Below, in pieces: positions 25,767-34,550 of a DNA stretch of 64,000 nt; the stretch's first letter is position 1; each line of letters begins with the position of its first letter. Where the stretch lies: positions 386,851 through 450,850 of the forward strand of contig JACKCR010000003.1 of the NCBI GenBank assembly GCA_020633975.1, in the 5' to 3' direction. The notes beneath the pieces were generated by a model. The model made no database searches. It had not been told where the DNA came from and was given only the letters and a program-made list of their open reading frames with translations. Position numbers and translations under genes: made by a program. The stretch is from Candidatus Eiseniibacteriota bacterium. GTDB taxonomy: Bacteria > Eisenbacteria > RBG-16-71-46 > CAIMUX01.

Positions 25767-27866
25767 GTGATGAAGAACGCGAACGAGTCCACTGTGTCTG
25801 TCCGCGGGTCCCTCTGGATCCTCGCCCTCCTCCTGATCCTCACCGGCGGATGCCGCCCGGCTTTCCGAACCATGGCGGAGATCCAGAGAGCGTACGATCT
25901 CCCTCCGCTCCCCACGGCCGAGCAGTACCCCGACTTCGACGCCGTGGTCGTACTGGCGACCGTCGATACCGAGCTCTATGGCACCGATCGTGGGCTCTGG
26001 ACGGATCAGGTCTTCCACCGGATCGTGCGGGTGTTCCGAAACGCAGAGGCGCGAGCCAACGTCGAGATAGATCTCTTCCCCGGCGAGCAGCTCGTCGCGC
26101 TCGAAGCGCGCATCCATACACCGGAGGGCCGAATCCTCCCGATACGACGGGAGGAAGTCGACCTCGGGAGGGCAAACGTACCCCTTCCCGGCACGAGCGG
26201 CAGTGAGACGTCGGTCGACAACGCGTCGATCGAGAAGAACACGGTCCGGCTCCACTTCGAAGGACTCGTGCCCGGTGCGACCTACGAGTATCGCTACCGT
26301 CTGCGCCGCAAGGAGCCATACCTCTACGACTCCTGGGCCGTGCAGGAGTACGACCCCGTCCTCTTCGCACAGTACCGCCTCACCGTTCCGCAGATCCTGT
26401 ACGACGAGGAAGGCAAGGAGTGGGACTGGCGCTACCGGTACTACCGATGCGCACGAATCGGCTCGCCGGTGATCGTCGAGGAGAACAACCCCGGACTTGG
26501 CCTCACGGAGACCTACACCTGGACCCTCCGTGACGTGCCCGGCTTCACTCCGGAACCTCGGATGCCTCCCCACGAGGAGTACCTGTCCTACGCTAGGTTC
26601 GCCCACACCGCGTGGGAGACGTGGGACGAAGTGACCGAGTCGTACTGGACCAATCATCTCACCGAAGCACTGGAGCCCGACGACCGAGTAGCGGAGGCGC
26701 TCCGGGACATTCTCTCTTCGGGTGCGACATCGATGTCGATCTCCGGGAGTTCGCTGGCCTCGGATGACGAACTCGCGCGCGCGCGCCGGAAGGTTGCAGC
26801 CATCGCGCGCTACGTCCAGCAGATGCCTGCCATCGATCTCGAGCTCGGGCAAGGCAGCCTCACTCCGGCCAAGCCCGCAAAGGTGTTGGAGCGTGGCCGG
26901 GCGGATACGAAGGACAAGGCCGTCCTACTGGTGGCGCTGCTTCGGGAGACGGGATACGAAGCTGATCCCGCGCTCGTCGTCACCAGGGATCACGGTCCGC
27001 TCGACGCGAAGTTTCCCAACTGGAGCTTCAACCATATGCTCGTTCTGGTCGAACTCGGAAGCGAGAGGATCTGGATCGACCCGACCGCGCGTCACTATCC
27101 GTTCGGCGAACTGCCGTGGCGGTCGGAAGGCGTCGAAGCGGTGGTGGTTCGAACCGGCGGAACCGCCGAACTCCTGATCACCCCAAGGCCCGAGGCGAAG
27201 CACAACAGCCACCTCACCGAGGTCCGGATGACCGTCGGCGCCGACGGCCAGACTCGCGGAGATGTCGAGATGATCCTCGACGGCGAGCCCGGCTCTCTTC
27301 TCCTCGGCGCCCTCGATACCATCTCCGAGAAGAACGGGACAGATCGACGCGACGCTGTCCGCCAATGGTGCGAGTCGGAGATTCGATCTACCTACGCAGA
27401 TGCAGCAGTGACTTCGATCGAGCTGCGCGAGACCTCGCCTGGCCGGGCCCTCGTCTCCTTCGCATTCGAGACGCACGAGGTGATCGTAGACGATATCCTA
27501 CCGCACCTCTCGGCGTATCCGTTCCCGTTCGATGCCGGCCTCGACCTGATCGGACAGGTGGAACGCCGATTCCCGGTCGAGAACGGATACCCCTCCACTT
27601 GGACGCGTCGGATCACGGTCGATCTCGAGCCGAGCGAGTACGCGGTTGCCGCCGTCCCCAGCAATGTGGACATCCACGATCGCGAGATCGCGTTCGAGAG
27701 TCGGTTCGAGATCCAAGGCGAGCAGACGGTGCGGAGCGAGGAGACGCTAACGCTCCGCCGTTCGCGAATGCTCACACGCTCCTACGAAATCGCCCGGGAC
27801 ATTCTCGACGCCCAGGAGATGGCGGGCGCAACGTCCGTCCTTCTGAAGGAACGACCTGCGAACTAA
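25767..27866 (+). CDS. DUF3857/transglutaminase-fold lipoprotein lacking the catalytic Cys
   Basis: A 699-aa exported protein. The signal segment ILALLLILTGGC supplies a lipobox Cys (about 29). Residues about 50-330 match DUF3857 (WTDQVFHRIVRVFRN..., YEYRYRLRRKEPYLYDSWAVQEYDPV). Residues about 345-450 match the transglutaminase-like fold. The Cys-His-Asp triad is incomplete. The Cys position, which I know as GDCKDKA in related proteins, reads RADTKDKAVLLVALLRETGY with Thr. The His (WSFNHMLVLVEL) and Asp (RIWIDPTARHYPFGE) are kept. A C-terminal beta domain (DUF2569/DUF3858-like) follows. It is probably a non-catalytic surface protein. The start is GTG 25767 or the adjacent ATG 25770, with AAGG just upstream. 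Confidence 0.87.
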   Translation: MMKNANESTVSVRGSLWILALLLILTGGCRPAFRTMAEIQRAYDLPPLPTAEQYPDFDAVVVLATVDTELYGTDRGLWTDQVFHRIVRVFRNAEARANVEIDLFPGEQLVALEARIHTPEGRILPIRREEVDLGRANVPLPGTSGSETSVDNASIEKNTVRLHFEGLVPGATYEYRYRLRRKEPYLYDSWAVQEYDPVLFAQYRLTVPQILYDEEGKEWDWRYRYYRCARIGSPVIVEENNPGLGLTETYTWTLRDVPGFTPEPRMPPHEEYLSYARFAHTAWETWDEVTESYWTNHLTEALEPDDRVAEALRDILSSGATSMSISGSSLASDDELARARRKVAAIARYVQQMPAIDLELGQGSLTPAKPAKVLERGRADTKDKAVLLVALLRETGYEADPALVVTRDHGPLDAKFPNWSFNHMLVLVELGSERIWIDPTARHYPFGELPWRSEGVEAVVVRTGGTAELLITPRPEAKHNSHLTEVRMTVGADGQTRGDVEMILDGEPGSLLLGALDTISEKNGTDRRDAVRQWCESEIRSTYADAAVTSIELRETSPGRALVSFAFETHEVIVDDILPHLSAYPFPFDAGLDLIGQVERRFPVENGYPSTWTRRITVDLEPSEYAVAAVPSNVDIHDREIAFESRFEIQGEQTVRSEETLTLRRSRMLTRSYEIARDILDAQEMAGATSVLLKERPAN

Positions 27867-27871
27867 CACAC

Positions 27872-29494
27872 CTACTTCCGGCATCGATGGACGGCGTATC
27901 GACGGTCCGTCGCGACTCTCTCGACCTCCGCGAAGAAGCGCCGGAGCGTTGGGCCGTAGTCGACGCCGTGCGCACCGACCACGTAGAGCTCTCCGCCCGG
28001 CCTCAAGACTTCCCGAACCGGCCGGAAGAGACGGGTCGCTTCTTCCACGGTGAGCGCGTGCTGCGCATGGAACGGAGGATTGCTCACCACGACGTCGAGG
28101 GACTCCGCTTCGATCCCCTCGCATCCGTCGGCGACACGGACGTCCGGACTGCCTTGCCCGTTCTCTTCGAACGTGAGCTTGGCCGACGCCACCGCAAGGT
28201 GCGACTCGTCGACGAGACGGAGCCGGATCTCGGGATTGCCGATCCTGAGGTAGAGACCGATCACACCGCTTCCACATCCGAGGTCGAGCACGTCGGTCTC
28301 GTCTGCAAAATCGGGAAGACAGCTCAAGAGAAGCTCCGTCCCTCGGTCGAGGCGCCCCCCTCCGAAGACTCCCGGGAACGAGAAGATGCGCACGGCATCG
28401 GGGAGGTCGTCGGAAGTCGTGTCGGGTTCGGCAGAGGTGTCGACGTCGGCCTCGAGAGACGCGTCGGCCTCGTTCGCAAGGCTGTCCTCGTGGTTGTTGC
28501 CGCCGCCTCCATTGTCGCCGGCATCGGAGGCATCGGCGAGCGCTTCGTCCGCACTGTCGACGAGGAGATCGTCGCCCTCCATCGACACCTCGGTGTCCAT
28601 CTCCATTAGGTCGATCTCGTAGTACGACGGCGTGAGGGCGTCCTCGTCCTGCTCCAGATCTTCGGCCTGTACGTCGAACGTGACAGACTTCTTCCAAACC
28701 TTGGAAACCTGCGTAGGCCCGAGCCGATCTTCGAGGATCGCGCCGACCTTGGGAGAGAGATGTCGCGTCATTCCTCCGGCGAGAAGGCGCGCACCTGGGA
28801 TCAGGCACGGCTTCATCCACTCCAGCTGGTACTCGAGAAGCGAGAGCGTCTTCGGAATGACCATCAGAACCGAACCGAACTTCGCATCGAGCGAAGCGGG
28901 ATCGGTTGCAGAGGGGACGAGCTCGACGCGGCCGCGGTCGACTCCGTTGGCTTCGAGGTTCTTCTCGAGCGCAATCGTCGCGAGATGCGAATCCGTCCAC
29001 CTCACGAGAGGGCGGGTCGTTGCCACCGCGAGAACCGTCGTGAGCGCGCCGTGCGGATCACCGAGCACGAGAAGCGGACTGCCGTCGTCCTCGGTCTCGA
29101 GGATCTTCGTCAGTAGGTGCTCCTCGGCCGCGCTCCACGCACGCAGGGTCGCGTCGGAACTCGCCGGGTACCGTTCGAGAACGAAGTCACGGTCCGCGAT
29201 CTGGAGGTGAGTTTCCGCGACGGCGGGCTCGGCGTCCTCCCGCCGCGGGGGGCGACCCGAGGGCCCCGGCCCCCGAACGACTCGACCGTGCACCCTGGCC
29301 GGACGTTCGCCTGTCCGCTTCTTTCCCGCGCCCTGGGGGGAACTCCCGCCCTTCTTCTTGGCACCGCGACCGGCTGCTCCGCCACCACTGGCCCCGCTAC
29401 CGCTCGCCCCCCCGCTCCTTGCACGGCTGCTACCTGCACCGCTGCCACTTGCACCACCGCCGCCCGCACGGCTGCCACCTGTGCGCTTCTTCAT
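27872..29494 (-). CDS. RsmC/RlmG-like class I SAM-dependent methyltransferase with low-complexity insertions
   Basis: A 540-aa cytosolic methyltransferase. The C-terminal 170 residues carry the RsmC/RlmG type (MTS) domain: FSFPGVFGGGRLDRGTELLL, motif I VLDLGCGSGVIGLYL, and the substrate motif VVSNPPFHAQHA typical of guanine-N2 rRNA methyltransferases. An N-terminal half-domain like that of RsmC/RlmG (about 110-300) precedes it. Two additions are odd. There is a roughly 75-residue Gly/Ser/Lys/Arg-rich tail at the N-terminus (MKKRTGGSRAGGGG...). There is also an acidic Asp/Glu/Ala/Gly-rich insertion between the two halves (DLMEMDTEVSMEGDDLL...). The start is ATG 29494 with AAGGAG upstream. The gene is convergent with the DUF3857 gene, only 5 bp apart. 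Confidence 0.85.
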   Translation of the reverse strand: MKKRTGGSRAGGGGASGSGAGSSRARSGGASGSGASGGGAAGRGAKKKGGSSPQGAGKKRTGERPARVHGRVVRGPGPSGRPPRREDAEPAVAETHLQIADRDFVLERYPASSDATLRAWSAAEEHLLTKILETEDDGSPLLVLGDPHGALTTVLAVATTRPLVRWTDSHLATIALEKNLEANGVDRGRVELVPSATDPASLDAKFGSVLMVIPKTLSLLEYQLEWMKPCLIPGARLLAGGMTRHLSPKVGAILEDRLGPTQVSKVWKKSVTFDVQAEDLEQDEDALTPSYYEIDLMEMDTEVSMEGDDLLVDSADEALADASDAGDNGGGGNNHEDSLANEADASLEADVDTSAEPDTTSDDLPDAVRIFSFPGVFGGGRLDRGTELLLSCLPDFADETDVLDLGCGSGVIGLYLRIGNPEIRLRLVDESHLAVASAKLTFEENGQGSPDVRVADGCEGIEAESLDVVVSNPPFHAQHALTVEEATRLFRPVREVLRPGGELYVVGAHGVDYGPTLRRFFAEVERVATDRRYAVHRCRK

Positions 29495-29747
29495 GACGTC
29501 TCCTTCGGGCTCCGTTGTCCGCGAAACCGTCTTCGCGGAGGGTTCAGCCACGCTCACCCTCGCCGGATCTATCCGGGCCCCCTCTGGGCCCGTCCTCGAA
29601 TCGATCGGGGATTGTCGCATCTCGGACCGGGATAGGCCAAGGATCGGTTCCTCTGTTGCCCACTTCCGGTAGGATCGAGCCAGCCCTCCCGGTCTCCTCA
29701 GCGACCGGGCTCAGCCAGGACCCGGAGCCAAAGGAGACCTGCCTACC

Positions 29748-30635
29748 ATGTGGAACCAGATCATCGAACGGCTCGACGTGAGCGAACTCGTGACCCAGGT
29801 GGTGTCCTTTCTGCCCAATCTCATCGTCGGGATCATCATCTTCATCGCGTTCCTCATCTTCTACCGGATCACTTCGAGGGCACTGCGGGCGGCGCTCCAT
29901 CGAGCCAGCGTGCACGAGACGCTGGTCCAGCTCCTGATCAGCAGCATGTACAAGTACGTCATCGTGGTCCTGGGGCTCGTCATGGCTCTCGACCAGATGG
30001 GCGTCAACGTCGGCGCAGCGCTGGCCGGGCTCGGGGTGGCCGGCATCGCGGTCGGGTTCGCCGCGCAAGACTCGATCGCGAACTCCATCGCGGGCTTCAT
30101 GATCTTCTGGGACAAACCGTTCATTGTGGGTGACTGGATCACCGCGGAGGACGAGTACGGCCGCGTCACGGACATCACGCTGCGTACGACCCGCATCCGT
30201 ACGGTGCGGAACACCTACGTCGTCATCCCGAACAAGACGATCATCGACAGCGTGCTCGAAAACCACAGCAAGCATGGAGAAACTCGTGTCGACGTTCCGA
30301 TCGGCATCGCATACAAGGAGGACATCCGCCAGGCACGCGAAGTGCTGCTCTCTGCCGTCGAGGGCGTCAAGGGGATCGGGAAGCTCGCGTCAGACGTGGT
30401 GGTGTCGAACCTCGGCGGATCGAGCGTGGACCTGTTCGTCCGCGTGTGGCTCGACGACGCCGGTGACGAGAAGCGGGTGTATGCCGACGTTCTCGAACGG
30501 AGCAAGCTCGCGCTCGACGCGGCAGGAATCGAGATTCCGTTCCCGCACCTCCAGCTGTTCGTCGACGACGTACGCCCCGCAGTGTGGGACCAGATGACGC
30601 AACATGGACTGACCCGCATCCAGGCCGAGGGTTGA
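29748..30635 (+). CDS. mscS: Small-conductance mechanosensitive channel, MscS family
   Basis: A 295-aa inner-membrane channel releasing solutes on hypo-osmotic shock. It has three N-terminal membrane helices (about 23-42, 65-85, 92-120). The pore helix contains the Gly/Ala pattern GAALAGLGVAGIAVGFAAQDSIANSIAGFMIFW, then DKPFIVGDWIT, the MscS beta-domain (TDITLRTTRIRTVRNTYVVIPNKTII) and the alpha/beta cytoplasmic vestibule. The length matches the E. coli prototype (286 aa). The start is ATG 29748 with AAAGGAG upstream. The next gene starts directly at its stop codon, so the two are likely co-translated. Confidence 0.96.
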   Translation: MWNQIIERLDVSELVTQVVSFLPNLIVGIIIFIAFLIFYRITSRALRAALHRASVHETLVQLLISSMYKYVIVVLGLVMALDQMGVNVGAALAGLGVAGIAVGFAAQDSIANSIAGFMIFWDKPFIVGDWITAEDEYGRVTDITLRTTRIRTVRNTYVVIPNKTIIDSVLENHSKHGETRVDVPIGIAYKEDIRQAREVLLSAVEGVKGIGKLASDVVVSNLGGSSVDLFVRVWLDDAGDEKRVYADVLERSKLALDAAGIEIPFPHLQLFVDDVRPAVWDQMTQHGLTRIQAEG

Positions 30636-30637
30636 TC

Positions 30638-32197
30638 GTGGTCGCCTGCGCGTCTCTCGCTCTGGCAGGGTCCCCCGTGTGGCCTGCCGATATTGCCTGG
30701 AACGACCTCCTGGTCGCTGTGCTGTCGTGGGTCGCGGTATGGGTGGGCTTGGGGGGCGGTTTCGTCCTCCTGGTTCGGAGAAGCTGGGACTACATCCAGG
30801 GCTGGCACGTTACCTCCGCCTACTTCCTCGTCGGCGCAGCCTTGGCGGTGGCACTGTTCCGAGCACCCCTCCACTCCGTCGTCACCGCATTCGAGCCGTT
30901 CGACGTGTCGTGGATCCTCGTAGGGCTAGGGATCCAGCTCCTCGTCGTCTGGTTCGCACGGCGGAATGGACGGCCGCCTGCGAAGCGGATCGACGACGCG
31001 CCCCATGTGTACTGGCTGCGTGGCGATCCGCGCTACGCAGTCTCCAAGACGTTCGAGATCCTCTTCCAGCAGACGATGCTGGTGGCGCTAGTGCACATCC
31101 TGGCGCAGGCCGGATTCTCTCGGTCTACGATCGTGCTTCTCGCTGTCCCGGTCTTCGGGCTCGTCCACGTCCCGATCGCGCGGCTGGTCGGTCGCTACTT
31201 CGGTGCGTACTACTTCGTCTTCTCCCTCATCGCCGCCGTACTCATGCCGCTCCTCATCCTGTCGGGACCCAAGGGCTTCGTGCTCAGCTATCTCCTCCAC
31301 GTCGGTTTCTACGCGGGGTCGCAGATGCTGTTCTGGGACTGGTCCCGGCGCGAACGGACGCTCGTCACTATCGCAATCGTGGCCTGCGCTGGTGGACTGG
31401 CCGGCCTTTGGAGTGGTGTCGCGACTGCAGACGGAGCGATTGCTGAAAGAGCTACTGAAGGTGTGCTCGTCGAGGGAGCGACCACCCACCGCGCGACTAA
31501 CGAACCCATGGTCGCCGAAGGCACGGGCGCCGAAAGCACGACAGCGAAGGGCGCGCCCCCCCGTGCGGAGACGACTGTCCCTCGTACGTGCCTCGTCTCC
31601 GTTCCGGAGGGAGCCGTCCCTCGGGGAGGATGGCCGGTGTTCGTCCTGATGCACGGGTATGGAACGAACAAGGAAGACTTCGATGAACTCGCTCGGGTGG
31701 TGAGCAGCCGAGGAGCGGTCGCTATCGCCGTCGACGCACCGCAAGAAATCGGCGGTGGTCGACGCAGTTGGGGGCCAGACATCCACGAGACGCACAAGTA
31801 TCTGCAGGCCCAGCTCGCTCCACTCTTCGAGGACCCTCGGTTCGACTTCACTCCGATCCACGTCGGTGGCTTCTCGCAGGGTGGCATCCGGTCCCTCCTT
31901 CTCGCGGCGTGGTACCCCGACGTCTACGGTGGCGCGCTTTCGGTGTCTCCGGCTGGAGGAGATTGGCCCGATGCGGTTCCAGAGCCGACCCAGCCTCACC
32001 CACTGCGCTTGGTGTACGGAACGCAGGACAACCAACGAATCCTCGAGAGCGCCACACACGCGGAGACCTTCTGGCGCGAGTGGCAGCAGCCGTTCGAGGT
32101 GTTCACCCACCCAGGAGGACACCACTTCCCGGGTGACTGGGTTCAGGTGCTCGGCGACGGAGTGACGCAGATCCTCACGCAGAGCGCGGCCAAGTAG
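30638..32197 (+). CDS. Fusion of a polytopic membrane domain with an alpha/beta hydrolase
   Basis: About 519 aa. Residues 1-255 form six to eight hydrophobic segments with no family I can name; an internal motif is WLRGDPRYAVSKTFEILFQQT. A variable, repeat-like Ala/Thr/Glu linker (ATDGAIAERATEGVLVEGA region) leads to a C-terminal alpha/beta hydrolase (about 320-519). It has the oxyanion-type FVLMHGYGTNKEDFDELA, the nucleophile elbow HVGGFSQGGIRSLLLA, and a terminal His in HPGGHHFPGDW, like carboxylesterase/phospholipase-type hydrolases. No ATG fits. GTG 30638 (or TTG 30632, overlapping the mscS stop) follows a GAGGG. It is probably co-translated with mscS. Confidence 0.75.
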   Translation: MVACASLALAGSPVWPADIAWNDLLVAVLSWVAVWVGLGGGFVLLVRRSWDYIQGWHVTSAYFLVGAALAVALFRAPLHSVVTAFEPFDVSWILVGLGIQLLVVWFARRNGRPPAKRIDDAPHVYWLRGDPRYAVSKTFEILFQQTMLVALVHILAQAGFSRSTIVLLAVPVFGLVHVPIARLVGRYFGAYYFVFSLIAAVLMPLLILSGPKGFVLSYLLHVGFYAGSQMLFWDWSRRERTLVTIAIVACAGGLAGLWSGVATADGAIAERATEGVLVEGATTHRATNEPMVAEGTGAESTTAKGAPPRAETTVPRTCLVSVPEGAVPRGGWPVFVLMHGYGTNKEDFDELARVVSSRGAVAIAVDAPQEIGGGRRSWGPDIHETHKYLQAQLAPLFEDPRFDFTPIHVGGFSQGGIRSLLLAAWYPDVYGGALSVSPAGGDWPDAVPEPTQPHPLRLVYGTQDNQRILESATHAETFWREWQQPFEVFTHPGGHHFPGDWVQVLGDGVTQILTQSAAK

Positions 32198-32272
32198 CTC
32201 ACGTCACTCACTGACGAGCGAGTCCGTGTTGCACACCCCACCGAACCGTCGTAAGACGACGCGGTCAGAGTC

Positions 32273-34258
32273 CTACCGGATCATTACGAGACGAACGGGT
32301 TCGCCTTCCCGGTGGGCGTCGGGCCCCCGGGCTTCGAGGTAGTACGAGCCGGACGGAAGAAGGCGTCCGTCATCGTCCCGCCCGTCCCAAACGCTCCATT
32401 CTGTCGCCGTATCCACTCGGAGCGTTCGCAGACGACGTCCGTCGACTCCGAGAACGTGAACCAGGATCGGGTCTTCGTAGGGCGTACCGCGCATGACGGA
32501 GAAGCGAAGTTCCCCTCGGAACGGATTCGGCGAGGCGATGATCCGCGTTGGCGATGCGGTACTCGTACTGGCCGACCCAGCCTCCCCGTCCGTCAGCGAG
32601 GCCGTTCCCGCGAGAGCATCGAGGAAGTCGACGATCCCCATCCACTTGGGGGCTGTTTGGGGATCCTGGCTCTGGCGCTCGAGAAGTCCCCAGCTTCCCC
32701 ACTTCGAGTACTCACCGATGTGGCTGAACGCGACGTGGACGCCTCCACCTGCTGCGGTGTGCCATCCGAGGAGGTCGTCGAGGTAGAGAGCCCGCATTCC
32801 GGGATCCCGATTCGCTGCGTGGAATAGCGCGGTGAGTGTCGCGTCGTTCTCCCAACCGCCAACTCCTACCAGGTGCTGCCCACCCTCGTAGGCGACGAGG
32901 CCGAGTCCGCGACTCGACGCCTCTGCTTCGTTCTGCACGGTGATCGCGCGTTCGAGGACGATCTCGTCCGCACAAGCGTTCAAGAGCTGCTCCACGGTCC
33001 ACGTCCGCGTGATCTCTGCGTTCCCGGGCGTTCCGAGCGATCCACCGAAGTAGGGGGCCGTCCCGAGAGCGTCTGCGTGGAGGTAGGCGTCCTGCCAATC
33101 CATGACTGTGGTGCCGGTCCAGGGGTTCGCGTGTTGGGCTGCGAGCACGCGCTCGAGTCGATCGGTTCCGCCGAACACCGTCTCCCAGAGCTGGAAGATC
33201 TCCACGCTTCGCTGCGAATGGTAGCGAAGCCGCGCTTCGAACGGATTCGTGGAGAGACCGAGATCGAGCCCTCGTTGCTCGGCGTAGTCCGCTTGCGAGA
33301 AGATGCCGTTCCACACTTCGTTCGAGTGCTCGACGTAGACCCGAAGGCTGGGGTCGAGATGATCACGCACGTAGGTGGCGAACTGAGTGACGTAGTCGTC
33401 GTCTGCAAGGTGTGGCATGCAGAACCAGGGATCGGCGCCGAGTTCGTTGCAGAGCGTCACCATGTGCTCGACACAAACTCCCCGCTCCGTGCCTTGACTG
33501 AAGTAGTCGGGCCAGGATCTGCCGGTCCAAGCGGACTGGGTCGAGTTGTTGGTCCGCATCCAGTCCATGAAGCGGATGACCTGGAAGTTCGCGAGCGACC
33601 CGAGGAAGTCTGGATGGAAGAGCTGTGTTTCGTACGTGCCCTCGAAGCCAGGAAGCAGGAGCCGGATGTTGTGGACCGGGTCCGCGGGATCTGTGGCGAG
33701 GATCTTCATGTGCGTGAGACCGTCGGCCGAAGGCTGGATGTGGACCACGAGCCGCCCGGGCTCGCTCGATACGATGTGCGCATCGAGTCGGAAGTCCAGT
33801 TGACCCGTTCCGTCGTAGAGACAGACGTAGTCGCCCTCGGGATAGTTCCCGCCCTGCCCGGTGATCAGCACCGTGCCCGCGGCTTGGCCTTCGGCCAGTG
33901 ACGCCGGATACCCATCGGGACCGATGTCGAGTGGCTCGCCCGTATCCCAAACCGAGTTGTCCTGCAGCTGAGGAATCCATGGACGAGCGTGCTTGAACAC
34001 GTCGGTAAACGGGATGGCCGAGTTCCAGTCGACGATCCCACCGAGGTTCACCCCGATCGGCGCGTCCTCGTTCGGGAACGGTTGGCCCTTGGCAATGCCG
34101 GGGGCCAGCAAGACCGCGGCCGAGACCGCGGCCGAGACGACGGCGATCCAGACAGAGGCCATGGATACAGGACCGACCCGAAACCCGCGGCGACGAACGA
34201 ACAGCCCCGCGTGGGCCCAACGTGAGCGCACGGAGTGACCCGGCTCGAGATGACGCAT
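32273..34258 (-). CDS. Secreted glycosidase-like protein with FlgD-type C-terminal sorting domain
   Basis: About 661 aa, exported (hydrophobic segment IAVVSAAVSAAVLLAPGIAKG near 37-57). The central region resembles a clan GH-A type (beta/alpha)8 barrel. The segment RVYVEHSNEVWNGIFSQADY has the Asn-Glu pair typical of the acid/base, and LGLVAYEGGQHL offers a candidate nucleophile Glu. Similar 'SNEVWN' proteins are annotated as cellulose-binding or unclassified glycosidases. The last 90 residues form a FlgD-like sorting domain: ASPNPFRGELRFSVM..., VDGRRLRTL and WDGRDDDGRLLPSGSYYLEARG. Start ATG 34258 has GGGAG upstream. ATG 34288 or 34162 are alternatives. Substrate unknown. Confidence 0.82.
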   Translation of the reverse strand: MRHLEPGHSVRSRWAHAGLFVRRRGFRVGPVSMASVWIAVVSAAVSAAVLLAPGIAKGQPFPNEDAPIGVNLGGIVDWNSAIPFTDVFKHARPWIPQLQDNSVWDTGEPLDIGPDGYPASLAEGQAAGTVLITGQGGNYPEGDYVCLYDGTGQLDFRLDAHIVSSEPGRLVVHIQPSADGLTHMKILATDPADPVHNIRLLLPGFEGTYETQLFHPDFLGSLANFQVIRFMDWMRTNNSTQSAWTGRSWPDYFSQGTERGVCVEHMVTLCNELGADPWFCMPHLADDDYVTQFATYVRDHLDPSLRVYVEHSNEVWNGIFSQADYAEQRGLDLGLSTNPFEARLRYHSQRSVEIFQLWETVFGGTDRLERVLAAQHANPWTGTTVMDWQDAYLHADALGTAPYFGGSLGTPGNAEITRTWTVEQLLNACADEIVLERAITVQNEAEASSRGLGLVAYEGGQHLVGVGGWENDATLTALFHAANRDPGMRALYLDDLLGWHTAAGGGVHVAFSHIGEYSKWGSWGLLERQSQDPQTAPKWMGIVDFLDALAGTASLTDGEAGSASTSTASPTRIIASPNPFRGELRFSVMRGTPYEDPILVHVLGVDGRRLRTLRVDTATEWSVWDGRDDDGRLLPSGSYYLEARGPDAHREGEPVRLVMIR

Positions 34259-34550
34259 GACGAACTCCCAGTTCCCCCCACCAGACATCTGGTGCCCGTG
34301 GTGCGGATCGGCCTAGTCGAGCTAGGCTTCACCGTTTTCTTCGGGCGGGTTTCCGGGAATTCTCAATCCGTTCGTGGACCGTCGTTTGGCAATAGGCTCG
34401 TCGTAGCCGAGTGACGATCGAAGCGAACGGAATCGCCTCGGCAACGCGCGCTACCTCGAGGCCCCCCAACCCGGCCGTGGTGGCTGGTTTGCGGGAACAT
34501 CTCGCGCACGATGTCCACGTCGGCCCGCATACACGGCCAGAAGACGTCGA

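Noticed and set aside
24660-26852. Upstream 700 codons of the long minus-strand frame containing DUF1015
   Set aside because: They run antisense through the HAD and DUF3857 genes. The real protein starts at ATG 24659 with a ribosome site and family N-terminus.
32198-32272. Short hairpin CGTCGT-aag-ACGACG as a strong terminator
   Set aside because: Only 6 bp with a three-base loop and no T-tract; too weak to list as a feature.
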